Source: UBA1227 sp964539045 (lineage in GTDB: Bacteria > Bacillota > Clostridia > Oscillospirales > Acutalibacteraceae). Taken from it: a DNA stretch of 7,946 nt. The notes under the pieces were generated by a model that did no database searches, was not told the origin of the DNA, and saw only the letters and a list, made by a program, of their open reading frames with translations. Of the stretch, positions 1 to 5,781 are shown piece by piece; positions within the stretch are counted from its first letter, which is position 1; each line of letters opens with the position of its first letter. The DNA lies in assembly GCA_964539045.1 (NCBI GenBank), contig CAZIHW010000144.1, forward strand, positions 1 through 7,946. The letters run 5' to 3'. The translations under genes were made by a program, and so were the position numbers.

Positions 1-34
1 TGCTACAAAATCTGCAAGGCACGGGGGTGTTTAT

Positions 35-622
35 ATGACTAAAAAGCTTTCCAAGAAAAAAATCATCATATTAGCGATACTAACAGTAGCACTGGTTATC
101 GGCGCTGTAGTCGCGATACTGTTTGTTAAGTGGAATAACTATTACAACAAGATTTGGACTCCGCTTACAACGATCGCCTATAATACTGAGTGTGATGCTT
201 ACCCCTATTCTTATTGCGGTATGTGTCGTAACAATCCTGATATGCCTATGATACATAAAAATAGAGAGCATATTGACTATTATTTTGAATTGCCGGAAAC
301 GCTGAAATATGACGGGGCGGCAGGCTATTCTTATTGTCCGCCATTTGACAATAGTATCAAAGGGCCGCAATATGAATTGAATATTGAAGCTATCATTGGA
401 AAAGATTTTTCCGATATCAAATGGGAAATAGATATCGGTGGATGGAAAAGCTCAAGTTATGGCTACGTCGCATATCAGGCTGTTATTGATCCCGATACCT
501 TGGAAGTAATCGAGGAAATTTACAAAGAAGATGATGGTATTGATCACATGAAAAATTGCGAAGATATGATAAGAGAAGGCATTTCAAATTTGAGAAGCGT
601 TTACTCCCCATATTTGGGTTAG
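35..622 (+). CDS. Small membrane-anchored protein of unknown function
   Basis: I do not recognise the family. The 195-residue product starts MTKKLSKKK, a positively charged tail, followed by a hydrophobic helix at about residues 10-32. The rest is probably outside the membrane, because positive charges precede the helix. There is no lipobox and no obvious signal peptidase site after the helix, so it is probably an anchored protein. The outer part is rich in Tyr, Asp and Glu. It carries five Cys (53, 61, 64, 101, 175), including a CGMC pair at 61-64, and a short echo YSYC at 58-61 and 98-101. The start is chosen by the G-rich ribosome site at 22-28 and the Lys-rich beginning. The frame is open to the left window edge (bases 1-34), but those codons hold no better start. 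The fossil downstream shares the same first codons, which supports this start. CxxC might mean disulfide or metal binding; nothing proves it. Confidence 0.75.
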   Translation: MTKKLSKKKIIILAILTVALVIGAVVAILFVKWNNYYNKIWTPLTTIAYNTECDAYPYSYCGMCRNNPDMPMIHKNREHIDYYFELPETLKYDGAAGYSYCPPFDNSIKGPQYELNIEAIIGKDFSDIKWEIDIGGWKSSSYGYVAYQAVIDPDTLEVIEEIYKEDDGIDHMKNCEDMIREGISNLRSVYSPYLG

Positions 623-639
623 CAGAAGACACAAGGGGA

Positions 640-698
640 ATGACAAAAAGCTTTCAAAGAAAAATGCATCAAAAATGATAAAGGGCGGCATGTTATAA
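640..698 (+). pseudogene. Frameshifted 5' remnant of a paralogue of the upstream gene
   Basis: Bases 640-664 repeat the start of the upstream gene: ATGAC, then a missing T, then AAAAAGCTTTC, one substitution, then AAGAAAAA. A GGGG ribosome-site-like stretch sits just upstream (635-638). As read, the frame gives MTKSFQRKMHQK and a stop at 676-678. Restoring the one missing base gives MTKKLSKKN followed by about ten more residues and a stop at 696-698, so the first eight residues are identical to the neighbour. Beyond that there is no similarity, and the membrane helix is gone. I infer a tandem duplicate that has lost nearly all its body. The shared piece is short and A-rich, so chance or a conserved leader is possible. 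Confidence 0.45.
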
Positions 699-701
699 AA
701 T

Positions 702-735
702 AAAGTCTCAGTCCTATTCTTAGGACTGAGACTTT
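702..735. terminator. Perfect 15-bp hairpin, likely bidirectional terminator
   Basis: Bases 702-716 are an exact reverse complement of 721-735, with the 4-base loop TTCT at 717-720. On the plus strand the stem is followed by a T-rich tail (TTTTGGTTTTTG, 733-744). On the minus strand it is followed by TTTATTTTAT. Both sides therefore look like intrinsic terminators. It ends the small membrane-protein region. If the IS is removed, it also lies just downstream of the minus-strand binding-protein gene. Confidence 0.8.
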
Positions 736-754
736 TGGTTTTTGTTGTATAATG

Positions 755-767
755 TTTGGTGTAGGAA
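755..767 (+). repeat. Left copy of 13-bp direct repeat flanking the IS
   Basis: TTTGGTGTAGGAA is found here and, identical and in the same orientation, at 2510-2522. The two copies abut the outer ends of the imperfect inverted repeats, and the identity stops exactly at 13 bases on both sides. This is what a target-site duplication looks like, though 13 bp is longer than the 2-3 bp usual for IS30 elements. Confidence 0.6.
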
Positions 768-792
768 CCTAAATTGTCAAAGTGAAGTTCGG
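768..792 (+). repeat. Left terminal inverted repeat of the IS
   Basis: It matches the reverse complement of 2485-2509 at 19 of 25 positions without gaps. The core AAAGTGAAGTT (779-789) is identical and lies at the same 11-base distance from the direct repeat on each side. It also contains TTGTCAAAGTGAA (774-786), which recurs inverted at 2330-2342. Confidence 0.6.
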
Positions 793-838
793 ATTTATGG
801 GGTAAAAGATGAAAAACTACCTAAGTTCACCTTGACAA
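774..838 (+). repeat. Subterminal inverted repeat pair inside the IS left end
   Basis: Bases 774-789 and 823-838 are reverse complements at 14 of 16 positions, with a 33-base spacer. The right arm AAGTTCACCTTGACAA is an internal, inverted copy of the terminal motif. It could be an extra transposase binding site or a hairpin in the transposase leader that blocks read-through from outside. Neither role can be told from sequence alone. Confidence 0.5.
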
Positions 839-980
839 AAGGTAGGGTGTTAAATATAAATATTTCTGAGTTTCCGTCGCCTTCGGTGAAAAAGCCAAAG
901 CATTTTCATCAGCGTTCAGTCAAGGTTGGCGGCGAATATGGTAAAATATAAACGGTTACTGTCTGCGGAAAGCAGGAAAA

Positions 981-2273
981 ATGAGTCGTTTAACATTGGC
1001 TGAAAGGATTGTGATCGAGTGCGGCATTTATGAAAAACTGAAGCTAAGCGAGATTGCAAGAAAGATATGCAGATCTCCCGAAAGTATTTCAAGGGAGATA
1101 CGAACTAACCGAACCATTACTCCGGGAGGGCATCCCTTTGGAAAGGATTGTCACTTTGCCGGAGAGTGTAAAACAAAAGGAATATGTGGAAAGAAAGGAT
1201 GCGCTAAACGGTGTGTGACCTGCCGTGAATACGATTGCAGAGAGCTTTGTACAAGATACAATAATTCACCTTGCGTTGCGCTTTCCAAGCCACCGTATGT
1301 CTGTAACGTCTGTGCGCGGAAAAGAAAATGCAAAGCGGATAGAGCTTACTACATTGCCCAGCAAGCGGATGCTATAGCAAAGCGGCGATATTCCAATTCC
1401 AGAAGCAAAATACAAACCCGTGGAGAAGAGCTTGAAAGGCTTGACGAATTGGTTTCACCGCTGATCTTGAAAGGACAACCGATAACGCATATATGGTCGG
1501 AACACGGTGAAGAAATCGGTATTTCGCAGAGAACCCTTTATCGTTACATTGACCAAGGCGTTTTAAGCGTAGGAAACATCAACCTTAGGCGAAAAGTAGG
1601 CTACAAACAGAGAAGGAAGAAAAAGGAAGTGTCCGAAGGCTTTTTAAACCAAGAATTTCGAAAAAACAGAGGCTATGACGATTACCTGAAGTATATGGAA
1701 GAGCATCCCGACACACCGATTATCCAAATGGATACGGTAAAGGGCTGTAGAGAACAAGGGAAACGCCTTTTAACCCTTCATTTTTGCAACACCAACATGA
1801 TGCTGATGTTTCTTATGCGTGACGGCAAAGCTGACACGGTGGTAGAGCAATTCGATATGCTGACAGGTCTTTTAGGACTTGAAGAATTCCGCAAAGTCTT
1901 TCCGGTGATTCTGACTGACAATGGTAGCGAGTTCAAGCATACAAGAGATTTAGAAACCACCGAGGATGGCAAAAAGAGAACCAAAGTCTTTTACTGTGAC
2001 CCTCAGGCATCCTGGCAAAAGCCACAGATTGAAAAGAACCACGAATATATCCGTTACGTACTGCCAAAGGGCAAAACGTTAAATCCATACACTCAGGAAG
2101 ATATGCTCCTTCTTGCCAACAACATCAACAGTATTCGCCGAGAATCGCTCGGAAACAAATCTCCCTATGAAGTTACCACCGACAAGAGCATACTTCGGTT
2201 GATGGAACTGATGGGATTACATACTGTACCGGCAGACGAGGTAAACTTAACACTGGCTTTGCTGAAACGGTAA
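981..2273 (+). CDS. IS30-family DDE transposase
   Basis: This 430-residue protein catalyses excision and integration of its own element. Residues 3-43 form the helix-turn-helix typical of IS30 (LTLAERIVIE, then LSEIARKICRSPESISREI), which binds the element ends. Residues 57-117 hold twelve Cys (57, 63, 69, 74, 78, 81, 86, 90, 98, 108, 111, 117), probably zinc-binding. The segment ending KPPYVCNVCARKRKC resembles what I recall from clostridial IS30 transposases. The catalytic triad is visible: D251 in IIQMDTV, D313 in VILTDNGSEF and E351 in QKPQIEKNHEYIR. The D-E gap is 37 residues, slightly above the usual 33, because of a small insert around EDGKKR. The frame is unbroken and the length normal, so it may be active. 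A modest ribosome site (AGCAGG, 971-976) precedes the ATG. A TAAAAT at 942-947 could be its -10 box, but the -35 is poor. The 212-base leader (769-980) holds no credible gene. Confidence 0.95.
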   Translation: MSRLTLAERIVIECGIYEKLKLSEIARKICRSPESISREIRTNRTITPGGHPFGKDCHFAGECKTKGICGKKGCAKRCVTCREYDCRELCTRYNNSPCVALSKPPYVCNVCARKRKCKADRAYYIAQQADAIAKRRYSNSRSKIQTRGEELERLDELVSPLILKGQPITHIWSEHGEEIGISQRTLYRYIDQGVLSVGNINLRRKVGYKQRRKKKEVSEGFLNQEFRKNRGYDDYLKYMEEHPDTPIIQMDTVKGCREQGKRLLTLHFCNTNMMLMFLMRDGKADTVVEQFDMLTGLLGLEEFRKVFPVILTDNGSEFKHTRDLETTEDGKKRTKVFYCDPQASWQKPQIEKNHEYIRYVLPKGKTLNPYTQEDMLLLANNINSIRRESLGNKSPYEVTTDKSILRLMELMGLHTVPADEVNLTLALLKR

Positions 2274-2329
2274 CTTAAAACAATTGCAGATAGTGACCAC
2301 AACATATTTCTATACCAAGGCAGGTTGCG

Positions 2330-2342
2330 TTCACTTTGACAA
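2330..2342 (-). repeat. Internal inverted copy of the IS end motif
   Basis: TTCACTTTGACAA is the exact reverse complement of 774-786. The AGGTT at 2347-2351 mirrors the AACCT at 766-770 on the left. This is either the true right end of a shorter element or a second transposase binding site inside the right end. It is bracketed by CAGGTT (2321-2326) and AACCTG (2354-2359), which could pair into a stem. Confidence 0.55.
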
Positions 2343-2351
2343 AACGAGGTT

Positions 2352-2484
2352 TTAACCTGTCTGTTTTGCTATGCCAAAATGACAGTGAAATTTATTAAAT
2401 TTCGGTTTTGAGGAGCAAATCACACTCCTTAAAAGCCAAAAAAAGCAGCTTATTTGAATTTTGAAGTGCTCTTAAGCTATTTAC
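2352..2484. other. Non-coding right-hand part of the IS region
   Basis: No gene is seen here. Bases 2377-2393 are a weaker, plus-oriented relative of the terminal motif, so with 2488-2507 they form an imperfect inverted pair about 130 bases long. On the minus strand GCTCTT (2468-2473) can pair, with one bulge, with AAGCAGC (2443-2449), and is followed by seven T residues (complement of 2438-2444). That is a weak candidate terminator for the minus-strand gene that now reads into the element. Confidence 0.35.
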
Positions 2485-2509
2485 CCTAACTTCACTTTTT
2501 CATTTAAGC
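2485..2509 (-). repeat. Right terminal inverted repeat of the IS
   Basis: It is the inverted partner of 768-792 (19 of 25). The identical core is AACTTCACTTT at 2488-2498. It directly abuts the right copy of the direct repeat. Confidence 0.55.
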
Positions 2510-2522
2510 TTTGGTGTAGGAA
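2510..2522 (+). repeat. Right copy of 13-bp direct repeat flanking the IS
   Basis: TTTGGTGTAGGAA is identical to 755-767. It lies four bases from the stop codon of the minus-strand binding-protein gene, so the insertion point is just beyond that gene and leaves it whole. Confidence 0.6.
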
Positions 2523-2526
2523 AGTC

Positions 2527-4194
2527 TTATTTGTACAAAGCATAGACAGTTCCTGACGGTCGCACGCTTATTTCCTTTGCAGCCTCAGTCTTTGCGAGGT
2601 AGCTGTCCGCTGTAACTGTGGGTATAAAGTAAGCATTTTCTATGAGATAAATCTCACAGGCTTTAAGGTTGGCTGTGAGTTCCGATTCGGAAGATGAAGT
2701 CCAAACCTCACTCATCAGGTTATCATATGTACTGTCCTTCAGATTTATTGAGTTATAGCCTGAGCCGCTCGTGAATCGGTCTAAAAACTCAGATGCTAAG
2801 AATTCAAATGCCGGGATCTTTGTATAAGCTACATCATAAGCCCCGCTGTTTACAGCTTTGTCGAGCTCATCCTGCGTTTCATATGTATTCATAGTTACTG
2901 ACAAAGCCACTCCGAAAACCTTTTGCCAGTCCTGAACAACTTGCTTTACACCGTTTTCATCGCTCTTTAAGCAGATCAATGTGAGGTCTATTTTATTCGG
3001 TATAGAAGACGCCTCGCCGTCCTTACCGCTTTGATCGGATTCTTTTTGTAGGATCTCAGCCGCTTTATCCAGATCGTATTCAAGTGAAGATACTACATTG
3101 CTTCCGGCTCTGTAGGAAACGCCCGCTGTCAGGACACAGCATGACGGTACGAGTCCTTCAGCTGCTGAGCCTGTTTCGCCCAGTTTTGACGTATCGGTGG
3201 CATGAGCCAATGCAAGTCTCAGTTCACTTATGGAAGCAGCGCTCTTTGCCGTATTAAAACAGAAAACCTTCACTGCGTTTTTATACCTCTCGATAGTGAG
3301 GCTGTCTCCTAAGGCTTTTGCTTCATCCGAATTCAGAGGTGCTATACTGTAGCCTCCGTCGTCTGACAGAAGAAGGTCAGTTATCGATGGAACAGTCACG
3401 GAGGTGTTATCATCATTTTTGGAGTCCGAAGATGCGAAGCTTGAAAGCGGCATGAATTTTGCTGATGAAGCTATGGCCTTATACTCTCCCTTGTATGAGT
3501 CGTTGCTGTAAAGTGTGATTCCGTTCTCACTGTCTATACTGCCTACGTAATAAGGCCCGTTACTCATTATCAACTTTGCTTCGAGTCCGTATCGGCCCGC
3601 TGTGGCATTGAAAAATTCTTCATTGCAAGGCATACAGACCGGGGAGGCCAGTGTCGTAAGGAAGTTTACATTTGGCTCGCGCAGTTCTATAACAAGCGTT
3701 TTGTCACTCTCGGCTTTCACATAGTCCACGCACTCAAGAAGATGTACAAACGGAGCGTTGGTGTTTTTATCAAGTGCTCTCTCTATGGCAAATACGAAGT
3801 CGGCTGCTGTAATCCTTGTATCGAAGTTTTTTTCGTAGTTTTTCCCAAGCATGTCTTCAAGCTTTGAAGGCAGTCTCCAAACAGCATCCGAGCGTAGGTT
3901 GAATGTGTAGACGAGACCATCTGATGATACATTCCAGCTCTTTGCAACTCCGGGCACTATCTTGCCGCTGTCATCTATTCTGACTAAGCCCTCAAAGCAG
4001 TTGTTTATTATATTTTGAAGGTCAGTTCCCGAGGCTATTTGCGGGTCAAAGCAAGTCGGCACGGAGTCAAGCGGTATTTTGACTGTTACCCCTGAGTTTT
4101 TACTGCACCCGGCAAATATACTGAGTACGAGTGTGATGCAAAGGATGAGTGAGATGAATCGTATGTATTTTAAATGTGGTATATATTTTTTCAA
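2527..4194 (-). CDS. Lipoprotein solute-binding protein, SBP family 5 (oligopeptide/dipeptide type)
   Basis: The 555-residue product is an extracellular receptor of an ABC importer, held to the membrane by a lipid. Residues 1-29 are a lipoprotein signal (MKKYIPHLKYIRF, hydrophobic stretch, then IFAG) with Cys30 as the lipidation site; Phe at -3 is unusual but tolerated. The mature part has family 5 hallmarks: DSVPTCFDPQIA near 44-54, then FEGLVRIDDSGKIVPGVAKSW (two blocks) at 67-87, YTFNLR, TAADFVFAIERAL and SNGPYYVG. Family members bind peptides, nickel or other small solutes; the ligand here cannot be told. Compared with typical OppA, the stretch after YTFNLR carries an insert (PSKLEDMLGKNYEKNF) in place of the usual 'G..F.DG' loop. 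No permease or ATPase gene is adjacent, so it is an orphan within this window. It is divergent from rmuC across 143 bases. Its 3' end abuts the IS, which probably removed its original terminator. Confidence 0.88.
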   Translation of the reverse strand: MKKYIPHLKYIRFISLILCITLVLSIFAGCSKNSGVTVKIPLDSVPTCFDPQIASGTDLQNIINNCFEGLVRIDDSGKIVPGVAKSWNVSSDGLVYTFNLRSDAVWRLPSKLEDMLGKNYEKNFDTRITAADFVFAIERALDKNTNAPFVHLLECVDYVKAESDKTLVIELREPNVNFLTTLASPVCMPCNEEFFNATAGRYGLEAKLIMSNGPYYVGSIDSENGITLYSNDSYKGEYKAIASSAKFMPLSSFASSDSKNDDNTSVTVPSITDLLLSDDGGYSIAPLNSDEAKALGDSLTIERYKNAVKVFCFNTAKSAASISELRLALAHATDTSKLGETGSAAEGLVPSCCVLTAGVSYRAGSNVVSSLEYDLDKAAEILQKESDQSGKDGEASSIPNKIDLTLICLKSDENGVKQVVQDWQKVFGVALSVTMNTYETQDELDKAVNSGAYDVAYTKIPAFEFLASEFLDRFTSGSGYNSINLKDSTYDNLMSEVWTSSSESELTANLKACEIYLIENAYFIPTVTADSYLAKTEAAKEISVRPSGTVYALYK

Positions 4195-4209
4195 GGCTTT
4201 TGCCCCCTG
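4192..4209 (-). promoter_or_regulatory. Ribosome binding site and TTG start of the binding-protein gene
   Basis: Read on the minus strand, AGGGGG (complement of 4204-4209) lies about nine bases before TTG (4192-4194). An in-frame TAA lies six codons before the TTG, and no ATG or GTG occurs between that stop and the lipobox. TTG is therefore the only usable start that keeps the full signal peptide. Confidence 0.75.
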
Positions 4210-4285
4210 TGTTTACACGATATTGTTTTTAAAAGTAGATATTGTATTTAAAAGCAAATTAATTCTATCATAAATAAATGTCTAA

Positions 4286-4294
4286 TGCTATAAT
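4286..4294 (+). promoter_or_regulatory. Extended -10 promoter for rmuC
   Basis: TGCTATAAT is a TGn extension joined to a perfect -10 box (TATAAT at 4289-4294), 43 bases before the rmuC start. No good -35 box is seen around 4266-4271, which is acceptable for an extended -10 promoter. No convincing promoter for the opposite gene was found in the shared intergenic stretch. Confidence 0.6.
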
Positions 4295-4337
4295 ATTTAC
4301 ATTAAACTTAGCCGTTAAAAACTAAAGGAGTTTTGTT

Positions 4338-5627
4338 ATGAATCCTACCGTATCGTATATAGTATTATGTGTGTTGTTAGTAGTCATCATTGTACTGCTT
4401 TCGGCATGTTTATTACTGATCCTGAAAAACAGAAAGTCTGTAGAGGATTTGAAGAACGATGACAATCACGCAGCCTTTGAAAGTATAGGGGACAGAATAC
4501 GCGAGTTGCAGCGCACAACTGCTGATGAGTTTCAGCGTTCAAGGCTTGAAGAATCAGGTCAAAGAGAAAAAATAACTAAGCAATTAGCGGATATGACAAA
4601 GCAAAACTATGAGACCCAGATAGAGCTCGGTGACAGGATAAGCCGATCTCTTTCGGATATTCGTGAAAACAATACGCAGTCGCTTCAAAGGCTTCAGGAG
4701 AGCAACGAAAAGAAGCTTGACCAAATGCGTCAGACTGTAGATGAAAAACTGCAAGAGACCCTTTCGACAAGACTTGACAGCTCATTTAAAACGGTATCTC
4801 AGCAGCTTGAAAACGTATACAAATCTTTAGGTGAGATGAAGGAACTTTCCGACGGTGTTACAAACAATGTAACAAGTCTGAATAGGGTTCTTACCAATGT
4901 AAAAGCAAGGGGAACCTGGGCCGAGGTACAACTCGAGAGTATACTGGATCAGACAATTCCGACGATGTATGAGAAGAATGTGGCAACAAAACCAAACTCC
5001 CTGAAGCGCGTTGAATTTGCAGTAAAGATCCCTTCGGGTGACGATAGCAGTAAGATAACATACTTGCCTATAGACTCAAAGTTTCCGATGGAGGATTATG
5101 TGAGACTTTGCGATGCCGCGGACAATGCAGATGCACAGGCTTTGGCGGATGCCCGTAAGGCACTTGAAAATCGTATAAAGGAAGAGGCTAAGGCTATAAA
5201 GGAATACATAAATGAGCCGCTTACAACACCGTTTGCCATAATGTATCTGGCCACGGAGGGGCTATATGCGGAAATTGCTTCTTCGCGTTCCGGTCTTGCC
5301 GAAAAATTACAGTCAGAGTACAACATTATGATTGCAGGTCCCACTACTATCACTGCACTCCTGAATTCTCTCTCAATGGGCTTCAGGGCTGTTGCTATAA
5401 ATGAGAAAGCTAATGAGGTGCGTCAAATGCTCTCGGTAGCAAAGGCACAATATGCAAAATTCGGGGATGTACTTGAAAAGGCTCATAAGAAGATTGCCGA
5501 AGCCGGCAAGACTCTTGAAGAGGCTCAGGACAGAAACAGGATTATCAATAAAAAGCTCAAAGGCGTGGAGTATCTGGATCCGAGCGAAGCTGACCGGATT
5601 TTGGAGATTGGTTCCGAAGACGCATAA
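4338..5627 (+). CDS. rmuC: RmuC family protein (DNA recombination-limiting factor)
   Basis: This 429-residue protein resembles E. coli RmuC (about 475 residues), whose loss raises DNA inversion at short inverted repeats. The family core is predicted to be nuclease-like; its exact reaction is not settled. Residues about 7-30 form one membrane helix (YIVLCVLLVVIIVLLSACLL), then a long coiled coil rich in Glu, Gln and Arg runs to about 180. The RmuC domain follows, with RGTWAEVQLESIL from 191, PIDSKFP (D246 to P250), TTPFAIMYLATEGLYAEI, and IAGPTTITALLNSL from 332. All are well-kept family blocks. A strong ribosome site AAAGGAG (4324-4330) stands seven bases before the ATG. It appears to be a single-gene unit, with its own promoter and a hairpin after its stop. 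The family assignment is firm; the cellular role is carried over from E. coli. Confidence 0.93.
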   Translation: MNPTVSYIVLCVLLVVIIVLLSACLLLILKNRKSVEDLKNDDNHAAFESIGDRIRELQRTTADEFQRSRLEESGQREKITKQLADMTKQNYETQIELGDRISRSLSDIRENNTQSLQRLQESNEKKLDQMRQTVDEKLQETLSTRLDSSFKTVSQQLENVYKSLGEMKELSDGVTNNVTSLNRVLTNVKARGTWAEVQLESILDQTIPTMYEKNVATKPNSLKRVEFAVKIPSGDDSSKITYLPIDSKFPMEDYVRLCDAADNADAQALADARKALENRIKEEAKAIKEYINEPLTTPFAIMYLATEGLYAEIASSRSGLAEKLQSEYNIMIAGPTTITALLNSLSMGFRAVAINEKANEVRQMLSVAKAQYAKFGDVLEKAHKKIAEAGKTLEEAQDRNRIINKKLKGVEYLDPSEADRILEIGSEDA

Positions 5628-5651
5628 AAAGAGTATAACATTGCATAAACA

Positions 5652-5690
5652 AAGGGCAAATCGCCGATTTTGTGTCGGTGGTTTGCCCTT
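5652..5690 (+). terminator. Terminator-like hairpin after rmuC
   Basis: Bases 5652-5667 pair with 5675-5690 over 16 positions, two of them G-U, around a 7-base loop. It begins 24 bases after the rmuC stop. There is no solid T run directly behind it (GACCATGCCTTTT follows), so termination may be partial. The last two bases of the stem are also the first two of the next -35 box. Confidence 0.6.
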
Positions 5691-5717
5691 GACCATGCCT
5701 TTTATAATGTGTATAAT
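5689..5717 (+). promoter_or_regulatory. Promoter of the GH3 glycosidase gene
   Basis: TTGACC (5689-5694) and TATAAT (5712-5717) are 17 bases apart, the standard housekeeping sigma layout. A second TATAAT (5703-5708) overlaps the spacer. Transcription would start near 5724, giving a leader of about 58 bases. The strong match suggests substantial expression. No convincing operator was found: a cre-like stretch at 5717-5730 matches the consensus poorly. Confidence 0.75.
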
Positions 5718-5781
5718 TTAAACGTATATGTAAAAACGGAAAAGGGTTTATCCCGCGGCAATATTCTTAAGGAGGAAATGC

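Larger units (their letters stand above)
768..2509 (+). mobile_element. IS30-family insertion sequence, intact
   Basis: The element holds one full-length IS30-type transposase (981-2273) between imperfect terminal inverted repeats at 768-792 and 2485-2509 (19 of 25 positions match, 11 contiguous), flanked by an identical 13-bp direct repeat. With these limits it is 1742 bp, somewhat longer than a typical IS30 element. An alternative, smaller element of about 766-2351 is suggested by a second inverted match: TTGTCAAAGTGAA at 774-786 against 2330-2342, exact over 13 bases. That version has no direct repeats at its edges. The family is certain from the transposase; the right boundary is not. It sits between two converging transcription units and breaks no recognisable gene. 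Confidence 0.65.

Noticed and set aside
748..753. TATAAT just left of the IS, possible outward-in promoter
   Set aside because: No -35 box or TGn extension at the right distance, and it lies in the T-rich tail of the terminator; treated as chance AT-rich sequence.
742..951. Open frame of 69 codons across the IS left end
   Set aside because: It begins at a TTG with no ribosome site, runs through the direct repeat, terminal repeat and inner inverted repeat, and has no recognisable protein character.
981..1333. Cys-rich N-terminal part of the transposase as a possible novel fusion domain
   Set aside because: A similar Cys-rich block ending in KPPYVCNxC is, as far as I recall, common in clostridial IS30 transposases, so it is a lineage trait and not a new fusion.
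5717..5730. Possible catabolite-control (cre) operator over the glycosidase start site
   Set aside because: Only the left half and central CG fit the consensus; four of the fixed positions are wrong, and the right half is poor.
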